From: Massilia frigida
GTDB taxonomy: Bacteria; Pseudomonadota; Gammaproteobacteria; Burkholderiales; Burkholderiaceae_D
DNA: 64,000 nt
Direction of reading: 5' to 3'
Assembly: GCF_011682175.1 (NCBI RefSeq)
Contig: NZ_WHJG01000016.1
Location: forward strand, 80,099 to 144,098
Below are positions 54,201-60,806 of the stretch, piece after piece (the first letter of the stretch is position 1; every line of letters starts with the position of its first letter). A model generated the notes under the pieces. It worked only from the letters and a program-made list of their open reading frames with translations, was not told the origin of the DNA and ran no database searches. The position numbers and the translations under genes are program-made.

Positions 54201-54511
54201 GCGGAGCGGGGCTGGACGCGGTGCGGCGTGGCCTGTCCGGCAAGACCGGCACCTCGCCATCGGTGGCCGATGGGCGCGACCTGGCCACTGTGTGGTTCAC
54301 GGGCTGGCTGGAACCGGGCAGCCTGCCGGGCCAGACCCGGCGCCTGGCGGTGGCGGCTTTTGTCAGCCATTCCGACGCGACCGGCGGCGAGCACGCGGCG
54401 CCCATCGTGGCGGCGGTGCTGGGGGCGATGGCGGCCCGGAATCCGGAACAGAAGGGTAAACAGGGGTTTCAAGCGCGCCTTGCCGATTCCCGGTCTATGG
54501 CATCATTTTGA
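51254..54511 (+). CDS. penicillin-binding transpeptidase with large novel N-terminal region
   Basis: A 1085-residue protein. One membrane segment (about 45-65, WIGATGVMAASAGALLIATH) anchors it. Residues 70-650 are beta-rich and I recognise no family there. The C-terminal transpeptidase domain (about 660-1060) has all three active motifs: Ser734-x-x-Lys737 in SPGSTFKVIS, SLN (Ser819) in YSLNTWFAW and KTG (Lys997) in LSGKTGTSPS. A glycosyltransferase domain is absent. ATG 51254 is taken because GGAG lies five bases upstream; an ATG three bases earlier is possible. It is 24 bases before the next gene, so it starts the multigene block to 63137. Confidence 0.85.
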   Translation: MRGWLDTVVQTWSRRWTAGRRARHLRQGSRVLSSPRTWAPACAHWIGATGVMAASAGALLIATHARHLAASSEPGAAVLRGAGLPVSVDALQPAAPGAQFSVPHKPGIGVAIHGGATLLIASGLRSAPPVRIDLCTQMLDTANPRLLPLRIGYRFADVARWVARNDASASPVTLRNIALAGPDVAGMPQVQLSGVALPDFGGARGSALRLDWAGAETGAHWLGESSGTVRGARGSVELHREGWLVWSDAALRFQRRASERCPQAGELLVQLFRSGAATPAAKALVVAFPAHGPALSAWLSPGRYQVPALPRASLEDQALFLALQQRGLVRLGASGLAELAPRDLAAWQASGDAARAAQLAGWPGARLDAQSLKLLKRLYRMADGDYVRAQVQVFNSERRLLAWRLKPQQGGEWQASVAAAPASTTASMPPAAARLFADVPQGWAPWSRVKAWPDAAAGAPARLTLALPRAAQAGQAIELMLVGRLVSLDGAQLRGQPRDACSGRDCPSPASVQSLVLDLQAGVRSVTLTAAPLRMAGLAGDQQYRHLRMAGGQLAWQPLAANSATARAAPRTGVTLADRHGTVVWSGGEPTRAALDAGLAPLLGIRAAHANSVAGMLARVPAPDGVSHSARLTLDLALQTASQQALDCIGLRRGHWNGSICSGAQAVVPGRQAGLVILDTATGDVLAAAGAGSGAVTPANWNEVRDFDRANPARSPLRLPAFQHDGGAHRSPGSTFKVISALGLELAARRDPQLEALLAGLPLPAINRMAQSKGFAFQTNAASYPLDTRLAHITNYKDQHLDKRAQDGRLGLSQALTYSLNTWFAWSGELSDRSLFGRPDGGAPDLQALDGGALDSVRPIVAMAHRLGFEQAARLDGGLLPSDFAWSAWDALQASPAHIDPIHTRHELRQMAIGLRMQVTPLQMALVAGAVGEGRVIAPRLLLSLDGREALAGERPALGVRLDRVRAGMKGVVDSGTAAGAFRGAGLDAVRRGLSGKTGTSPSVADGRDLATVWFTGWLEPGSLPGQTRRLAVAAFVSHSDATGGEHAAPIVAAVLGAMAARNPEQKGKQGFQARLADSRSMASF

Positions 54512-54535
54512 TGCTGACACAACGATGGGGATGGT

Positions 54536-55792
54536 ATGCGCTTGCCGGGAACCCGGTATCAGGAACAGGGCTGGGAACAGGTGCGCAAGCTGCTTGGGCA
54601 CTGTTCCTTGCAGGCGTTCGCCGCCAGTTCGCCCGCGCGCCTGCTGGACGCGCCCGACACGCTGGCCGAGTACGTGGACCTGACGGCGGAGGCGCTGCGC
54701 GCGTGCGCCCGTTCGGCGCGCGCCGAGGCCCCTGCCAACAGCTATGGCGATAGCGTGCTGGAACTGTCACTGAGCCTGCTGTACGAGTTGCAGGCGCGTC
54801 CCGCCGACTGGGCCGCGCTGTGCGCCGCCGTGGCCAACGAACACCGCAAAATCGGCGCGTTCTGGGCTACGCCGGGCGGCGACGCGATCCTGCGCAAGAA
54901 GGTCAACGATATGTACGCGGGCGTGCGCGACAAGGTCGATTCGGATAATTACCAGGCCGCGTGCGGGCGTTCGTGCAGTCCTAACAAGATGTATGCGTAC
55001 CGCATGCTCGATACGGCCTACAGCGACATCGCGCGCATCTTCGGTGCCTGGCGCGAGCACGCGCAGCAGGTGGCGGCCATCCTGGGGCGCGAGGTAGCTG
55101 CCATGCCGATCGAGGTGCGCCAGATGCGTTCCATCGGCGCCTGCAAGGCGGAATGGGTGCTGCGCTGGAGCGAATCGCTGGAACGCTTCGGCGGCGGCGC
55201 GGGTCCCCTGCACACGAAATCGAAACGCTTCGCCAACCTGAAAAACAACGTCGCAAAGATCGCCGAGATGCTCGCCGAGATCGGCGACTACGAAGAATTG
55301 TCGTCCAACCGCGATTGCGACTGGCTGCACGACGCCGGAGAAGCGGCCAACTGGCTCGAAGATTTATGGCGCGTCGCCGATGCCGCCGTCGAGGGGGCCG
55401 ACAGCCGCTTCCTGCCGGCGCCGGAAAGTGACGACGAGGACCCGCCCCCCGATCCCGCGCCGCAGGACGTACCCGAACCGGCGCCGTATGACAGCGCCAT
55501 TGCCGCCAGCCTTTCCCTGCCCCCCCGCTTCATGGAACTGGCGTGGGCGGCGCAGGACCAGGGCAGCTGGGGGGCGCGCGCACTGACGGCATATTCGCTG
55601 CCGGTGCGGCTGGCGGTGTACCTGAAAATGCTGGGTGGGCTCGATGACAGCTATCCCGGCGAATGGCTGGACCCGGCCACCGGCGAGCTGCCGACCATGC
55701 AGCAACTGGCGCTGCTGGACCAGATATCGCTGCCAACCCTGCGCAAGCGCCGCGACGCCGCCATCGCCAGCCTGCTGGAGGCAGTTCCATGA
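54536..55792 (+). CDS. unknown cluster protein with HTH-like C-terminus
   Basis: A 418-residue soluble, mostly alpha-helical protein. Residues 1-300 are unique to me; CGRSCSPNKMYAYRMLDTAY has two close Cys. An acidic Pro-rich linker (about 300-330, SDDEDPPPDPAPQDVPEPAP) follows. The last 45 residues (ELPTMQQLALLDQISLPTL then RKRRDAAIASLL) look like a short helix-turn-helix. It may regulate or bridge other members of the cluster. GGGGAT lies before the ATG. The next gene starts about 11 bases after its stop, or overlaps it. Confidence 0.65.
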   Translation: MRLPGTRYQEQGWEQVRKLLGHCSLQAFAASSPARLLDAPDTLAEYVDLTAEALRACARSARAEAPANSYGDSVLELSLSLLYELQARPADWAALCAAVANEHRKIGAFWATPGGDAILRKKVNDMYAGVRDKVDSDNYQAACGRSCSPNKMYAYRMLDTAYSDIARIFGAWREHAQQVAAILGREVAAMPIEVRQMRSIGACKAEWVLRWSESLERFGGGAGPLHTKSKRFANLKNNVAKIAEMLAEIGDYEELSSNRDCDWLHDAGEAANWLEDLWRVADAAVEGADSRFLPAPESDDEDPPPDPAPQDVPEPAPYDSAIAASLSLPPRFMELAWAAQDQGSWGARALTAYSLPVRLAVYLKMLGGLDDSYPGEWLDPATGELPTMQQLALLDQISLPTLRKRRDAAIASLLEAVP

Positions 55793-55803
55793 AGGAGAAT
55801 GAT

Positions 55804-56373
55804 GTGAAAACAAACCAGGAAGCCGACCGCAAACTGATCGAGCGCGTGCTGCTGACGCGCCGCGTGGAGGGCGACCGCCTGATGCTGGCCGATGCCGTGC
55901 TGCTCGCCGCGATCGACAGCAGCCACCCCTTGAACGGCGCCGAACTGGCCGCCTTGCGCGGCTCGCCCCTGACCCTGCGCCGCTTCCGCCAGTTGGCGTT
56001 GGAGCATCGCGCAAGCGCACGCGCGGCCAATGACGATGCCTGGAGCTGCAGCGCCGGCATGCTGCGCGCCGCGGCCGATGGCGCCGATCTGGCGCGCCTG
56101 CTGACCGACGACGGCCACTGGACGCTGCATTTCGTGGCGCACAATGACGGCTGGCGCCTGATCCTGTCTCTCGACGCGGCCGCGCCATTCGCCGCGCGCC
56201 TGCTGCGCGAGCAGCCGATGCTGCGCGTGCTCGACGGCGGCGGTGCGATCCTGCTGCAAGGCCGGCTCGACGCCGATGGCGAGGTCGAATGCGGCTGGCC
56301 CTTCGACAGCGCGCCGGCACCGCATTTCCAGCGGTTCGGCGCGCGCTTCACGGTCGAACCGGTGCACGCGTGA
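55804..56373 (+). CDS. unknown cluster protein
   Basis: A 189-residue soluble protein from GTG 55804, which has AAGGAG six bases upstream. ATG 55789, overlapping the previous stop by ATGA, is an alternative. The first part is helical (QEADRKLIERVLLTRRVEGD), the second beta-rich (WTLHFVAHNDGWRLILSLD and GGGAILLQGRLDADGEVEC). I know no family. The stop is 8 bases before the next start, so it is part of the same operon. Confidence 0.6.
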   Translation: MKTNQEADRKLIERVLLTRRVEGDRLMLADAVLLAAIDSSHPLNGAELAALRGSPLTLRRFRQLALEHRASARAANDDAWSCSAGMLRAAADGADLARLLTDDGHWTLHFVAHNDGWRLILSLDAAAPFAARLLREQPMLRVLDGGGAILLQGRLDADGEVECGWPFDSAPAPHFQRFGARFTVEPVHA

Positions 56374-56381
56374 GGAATGCG

Positions 56382-57431
56382 ATGATCGGTCTGTTCAAGC
56401 GCCAGGCCAAAGCCACGCCGCCCGAGACGTCGGCGCTGGGCACGGCCACGCTGGCGCTGCGCATGGGTCACGGCGGCACGGTGCCGCAGGGCTGCACCGG
56501 CGTGGTGGCCGACAAGGGCGGGCATACCCGCCGCGTGGCGGAAGGCACCCGCGTCGTCCTGGCCGACATTGAAAACGCGTTCTGCTTTCATCCCGGCCCG
56601 TACGGCGTCGATCTGCTGCCGTTCGCGGCGGCGCCGGAACTGGGGCTGCACCTGTCGTTTGCGGTCGATGCTCCCGATCCACGCGTGGCGCAGCAGCGCT
56701 TCGACCTGTACCTGGCCAGCGAAGCGGGCGATGTGGTCGGACTGGACGGCTTTTCCGCCGCCATCGAGGCGGCGCTCCAGCAGGAGCTGGCGCTCGGCCA
56801 CCTGGCGCTGCCGCCGTGCACCACGCTGGACGAGTGGAATGCCTTTCGCGGCGGCTTCAACCAACTGTTATATACCCGCTTCGGCATCAGTGTCGACGAT
56901 TGCATGCCGGTTGACCTGGGCGAGCGCGTCGATTACGCGGCGCAGCTGCTGGCGCGCGCGGTGAGCGTGCCGGAAGTGCCGGCGCCGCAGCCAGTGCCGG
57001 TGCCAGTCGCCGCGCCGTTCGATGCCCATGCCAGCGATGCCAAGGCGCTGCGCCGCCTGTTCCTGGAACTACCCTGCGTGATGCATGGCTTGCGCATGGC
57101 GGTGCTGCCACCCGGCCAGGCGCTGTTCCGGCAGCATATGGCGCTGCTGCAAAGGCTCGACAGCGTGAGCCTGTCGGTCAATACCATGCCGGCGCTGGAC
57201 CTGTCCGCGCCGGGCGAAACGCTGCCGGCCGACCGCCAGCTCGCCCGCACGCGCCACAGCCTGCGCGCCAGTGCGGCGCTCGATGATGCCTGGGCCTTGC
57301 TGGCGCGCCTGGGATTGGCGGCGGATGCCGATCTGGCGCCGCTGTTCGATGATGCCGAGCGCATCATCGCCAACCTCGAACACGCATGCGCGGCGCGCCG
57401 CGTGGCGGTACTTGAAAGCGAGCCGGCATGA
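56382..57431 (+). CDS. unknown cluster protein with SPFH-like features
   Basis: A 349-residue soluble protein. The first 200 residues are reminiscent of the SPFH-like domain of the zinc-ribbon protein two genes on: TVPQGCTGVVADKGGHTRRV, HLSFAVDAPDPRVAQQRFDL and LLYTRFGISVDDCMPVDL correspond in order and pattern. A Pro/Val linker (VPEVPAPQPVPVPVAAP) precedes a helical end (about 230-349). The SPFH assignment is inference from pattern only. GAGGA lies before ATG 56382. The gene overlaps the Lon-like gene by four bases. Confidence 0.6.
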   Translation: MIGLFKRQAKATPPETSALGTATLALRMGHGGTVPQGCTGVVADKGGHTRRVAEGTRVVLADIENAFCFHPGPYGVDLLPFAAAPELGLHLSFAVDAPDPRVAQQRFDLYLASEAGDVVGLDGFSAAIEAALQQELALGHLALPPCTTLDEWNAFRGGFNQLLYTRFGISVDDCMPVDLGERVDYAAQLLARAVSVPEVPAPQPVPVPVAAPFDAHASDAKALRRLFLELPCVMHGLRMAVLPPGQALFRQHMALLQRLDSVSLSVNTMPALDLSAPGETLPADRQLARTRHSLRASAALDDAWALLARLGLAADADLAPLFDDAERIIANLEHACAARRVAVLESEPA

Positions 57432-58441
57432 GCATCACGACCGAAAAGCGCCACAGCGCCGAATGCCGCAGCGTGCTGGCCGGCGGCGCGCTGCTCACCG
57501 TCAGCGCCACCTTGCGCCCGCGCGCAGGCCGCGCCGACGTCAAATGCAGCGGCGCGGGCGACGCCGCCCTGGCCGAACGCATGCAGCAGGTGGTGCGCCT
57601 GGCGCGCCTGACCGAAAATTGCTTCGACAGCCGCGACCAGGTCGTCATCAGCATCGACCGCGCACCCGGGCGCCATGAACGCGACTGGGAACTGGCCGTG
57701 GTGCTGGCCGACCGCATGGTGCGCGGGGTGTGGCAGGCCACCGGTCCGGTGCTGGCCAACGGCTGGTCGGAGCAGTGGCAGCTGGGACGCATCGGCGGCC
57801 ATGACGTGGCCAACGCCCCCGCGCACGCGCTGCTGGGCGGGCCGCAGGGGCTGGGCTGGCTGGGCGTCCTGACCGGGCAGCCCGACAGCGCCGCCAGCGT
57901 GGCCTCGGCGCGCGCCTGGTTTCCGCTGCACAGCGGCGGCATCAACGACAGCTTGTGCTGGGTCGAGGTGAATGTGTATCCGCTGGCCGAAGCGGGTGTT
58001 GACGAGGAAGAGACGATTAGCGCCCCCGGGCTCGATCCGGTCCAGCTGCTGGCGGTGCGCCAGGCATTGGCCGGGGCGCGCCATTTCGACGGCCGCGCGC
58101 TGGGGCGCTGGCGCACGGTGGTGCGCTTCGGCCAGGCGCGCTTCCAGGGTAATTCGTTCGAGCTGGCGCTGGTGATGGCCGACCGCATGGCGCGCGGACG
58201 CGAATTCCTGGCGCGCGGGCGGGTCATCGCGAGCGGCTGCTCGGGTGCCTGGCATGCGGGACGGGTCGATGCGGTCGAAGGCTGCGTGCCGAAATGCGCG
58301 CTGATGTTGCAGCAGGCCGTCGCCGGCGACCGGATTTTGCTGCCCAAGGCATGGGAAGGCGCGCTGGCCCCGGATTTCCTCGATGCAGTGCGCGCGCGGG
58401 GCGCCAGCGTGGCGCTGGTCGAGCGGATCGGGATTATCTGA
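57428..58441 (+). CDS. duplicated Lon-protease-like (S16) domain protein
   Basis: A 337-residue protein with two related halves. The second (about 200-335) fits the proteolytic domain of Lon/ChlI proteins: GNSFELALVMADRMARGREF has Ser243 where the catalytic Ser of GPSAG lies, and DAVEGCVPKCALMLQQAVAG has Lys289 in place of the catalytic Lys. Their 46-residue distance is close to the 43 in E. coli Lon. DRILLPKAWEGALAPDFLDA matches the following strand. The first half (DWELAVVLADRMVRG, then GRIGGHDVANAPAH) lacks both residues. No ATPase domain is present. Activity is unproven; both the fold and duplication are inference. Confidence 0.6.
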   Translation: MSITTEKRHSAECRSVLAGGALLTVSATLRPRAGRADVKCSGAGDAALAERMQQVVRLARLTENCFDSRDQVVISIDRAPGRHERDWELAVVLADRMVRGVWQATGPVLANGWSEQWQLGRIGGHDVANAPAHALLGGPQGLGWLGVLTGQPDSAASVASARAWFPLHSGGINDSLCWVEVNVYPLAEAGVDEEETISAPGLDPVQLLAVRQALAGARHFDGRALGRWRTVVRFGQARFQGNSFELALVMADRMARGREFLARGRVIASGCSGAWHAGRVDAVEGCVPKCALMLQQAVAGDRILLPKAWEGALAPDFLDAVRARGASVALVERIGII

Positions 58442-58557
58442 ACACGCGTTTAGCCCAGCGGCGTGCGCGACGGTCGTGCGCCTCGTCCCCTGCTAAAATC
58501 GGGCAGGCTGGGTGGGTTTGGTGAAAAGTAGTGCAAGTTGAACAACCAGGAGTCGAT

Positions 58558-60798
58558 ATGTTCCAGATGTTTGGTTTTGGCGGTGTGGCCTGCCCGCGTT
58601 GCGAGCATCAGAATGCCGGCGATTCCGGCTATTGCGCCAGGTGCGCTCTGACCTTGGGCGCGCCGCGCAACGAGCCGGTGTTCCGCGAGAACCGCTGGAT
58701 TCCCGGCCCCGACGATCTGGCCGTGTTTTTCGGCGTCGAAAAGCTTTCCGGCCTGTTTGTAAAGACCTTGCGGGTGCCTGCCACCACGCGCGCCTACATC
58801 CTCCAGGCGGGCAAGGCGACCGAGGTGCCGCAGGGCGAGTACGAGATCGAGGGCTTTTTCACGCGCCTCAATCACCTGCTGCGCAACCAGCACGCCGAAA
58901 TTCTCATCACGCGCACCGCCGCCATGCCGGTCGAGTTTTCGTTCGACGATTTGCTAACCGCCGAACAGCTGGCCATCGGCGCGCGCTTCACGGTCAGCAT
59001 CAGGATCGAACAGGTCAGCGCCTTTGCCCAGCACTTCATGACCATGCCGGGCGCGGTTACCTCAAGCCAGTTGCGCGAGCTGCTGGCGCCCTCGGTGCGC
59101 CAGCTGGCGGCTGAATTCATCGCCGGCCAGTCGATCCGCGACATGTCGGGCAACCGCGACCTGCGCCCCCAGCTCGACGAGCGCCTGCAAGGCTCGCTCA
59201 AGCTGCGCCTGGCCCAGTACGGGCTGGCGGTGGCGCAGGTCGACACGCTGGCGCTGCGCCACGATAAATTCGACGCCCACCAGGCGCGCATCGGCACCTT
59301 GTGGCTGGTAGCCGACGAGCGTCACGTGAAACTCGAGCACGCGAAACAGCTCGACCAGTTGTACAACGACGAGCAATGGCAGCGCCTGCGGGTCGAAGAA
59401 CAGGAAAACCGCCTGCGCTACCGGCGCCAGGAACTGCGCCAGGACGACAGCATCGAAAAAGCCGAGCTGACCTTGCAGAACGCCGAGCGCCTGCAAGCGC
59501 TGCGCGCGCGCGAGATCGACCTGTATGGACGCATCGTCGACTCCAAGAGCCGCAAGCAGGCGCTCGAACGGGGCGCGGGCGACATCGTGAATGAACTCGA
59601 ACACGAACTGGCCAAGAAGGGGGCGGCGCGCGAGGACGAATCGACCGAGTGGGCGCACCTGCGCCACCTGGCGCAGCTTCGCATGCGCACCGAACTCGAA
59701 GTGGCGCAGCAGGGCGCGCTGGAGATGCGCCAGCTCGCGCAGCAGCGCTTTTCGCACCAGTTGCTGCAGCAGCAGATCCAGAACAAGATCGCGCAGGCGC
59801 TGGGGATCGAGGATGAATCGCGCAAACGCGCCGAGCTGGCGCGCCTGCACCAGGCGCAGCAAGCAGCCAACGAGCGCGAGATGGCCATGGAAGCGGAGCA
59901 GCACAAGGCCCGCTGGCAGTTGCTGGCGCTGGCCAATGCGGCCCACAAGCGCGAGGCCGAGCGCATCGCGGAATGGGAAGACCAGCTGGCGCTGGACCGC
60001 AAGCGCGACCTGCTGCGCGCCGACATGCTCAAGGAGACGGGCGCCAAGGCGGACGCCGAGCAGATCAACCAGAAGATCGAGACCCTGCGCCGTGGCGGGG
60101 CGCAGCAGGACTCCATCGCCCAGCACGAAAAGCTGCTGCGCACGATCGAGGCTGACGGACGCCATGCGCGCCAGTCGCAGCAAATCGAACTGGAAGCGCA
60201 AGAGCGGCGCCACGCGCTGCGCCAGCAGGAACAGGAGGCGGCCTGGCAGCAGGAACTCAAGCGCCTTGGCCACGAGCGCGAAACGCAGTTCGCGCAGCAG
60301 GCGCACGAAGCGGAGCTGGCGCGCATCGAGATTTCGCGCGTGTCGACCATCGGTAGCCTGACTGACACCGGCAAGGTGGCGCTGGCGGCCGGCCCGAACG
60401 CGCAAGCGCTGGCCGACGTGATGAAAACCCAGGTCCACGCCAGCATGACGCCGCACCAATTGGCGGCGCTGGCGTCGGTGGTGGCGGCGACCTACAGCGT
60501 GACGCCGGCGGAAGCGGCGCGCGGCGCGCAGGAACGGGTCGACCGCGAACGCGCCCTGCGCGACGCCGAAGTGGACAAGGACCGGCGCCACCAGCTCGAC
60601 TTGCTGGGGATGCAGAACGATGTGAACAAGGCGGCGCTGGCCTCGCAGTCGGCGCTCGGCACCGGCGTGGCGCAGGGCGGCGCGCAGGTACGCTATGATC
60701 AGGCCCCGCGCCCCGTGGTGCGCATGTGTCCCAACGGGCACCGGGCCGGTCCAAACGATAAATTCTGCGCCGAGTGCGGCGCGGCGATCCAAGCTTGA
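58558..60798 (+). CDS. zinc ribbon-SPFH-coiled coil-zinc ribbon protein
   Basis: A 746-residue soluble protein. Cys12, 15, 26 and 29 (CPRC, CARC) form a first zinc ribbon. Residues 40-240 resemble an SPFH/virion-core-like domain: LRVPATTRAYILQAGKATEV, then EILITRTAAMPVEFSFDDLL and LRLAQYGLAVAQVDTLALR. A coiled coil rich in Glu/Gln/Arg runs from about 260 to 610. The C-terminus has a second ribbon (Cys724, His728, Cys737, Cys740). The architecture suggests an oligomeric scaffold. CAGGAG lies before ATG 58558. It follows a 116-base gap, the widest in the block, where an internal promoter could lie. Confidence 0.75.
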   Translation: MFQMFGFGGVACPRCEHQNAGDSGYCARCALTLGAPRNEPVFRENRWIPGPDDLAVFFGVEKLSGLFVKTLRVPATTRAYILQAGKATEVPQGEYEIEGFFTRLNHLLRNQHAEILITRTAAMPVEFSFDDLLTAEQLAIGARFTVSIRIEQVSAFAQHFMTMPGAVTSSQLRELLAPSVRQLAAEFIAGQSIRDMSGNRDLRPQLDERLQGSLKLRLAQYGLAVAQVDTLALRHDKFDAHQARIGTLWLVADERHVKLEHAKQLDQLYNDEQWQRLRVEEQENRLRYRRQELRQDDSIEKAELTLQNAERLQALRAREIDLYGRIVDSKSRKQALERGAGDIVNELEHELAKKGAAREDESTEWAHLRHLAQLRMRTELEVAQQGALEMRQLAQQRFSHQLLQQQIQNKIAQALGIEDESRKRAELARLHQAQQAANEREMAMEAEQHKARWQLLALANAAHKREAERIAEWEDQLALDRKRDLLRADMLKETGAKADAEQINQKIETLRRGGAQQDSIAQHEKLLRTIEADGRHARQSQQIELEAQERRHALRQQEQEAAWQQELKRLGHERETQFAQQAHEAELARIEISRVSTIGSLTDTGKVALAAGPNAQALADVMKTQVHASMTPHQLAALASVVAATYSVTPAEAARGAQERVDRERALRDAEVDKDRRHQLDLLGMQNDVNKAALASQSALGTGVAQGGAQVRYDQAPRPVVRMCPNGHRAGPNDKFCAECGAAIQA

Positions 60799-60806
60799 CA
60801 GGACAG

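Noticed and set aside
51353..54472. Minus-strand open frame of over 1000 codons opposite the transpeptidase gene
   Set aside because: It is a codon-bias shadow; the plus strand has all transpeptidase motifs.
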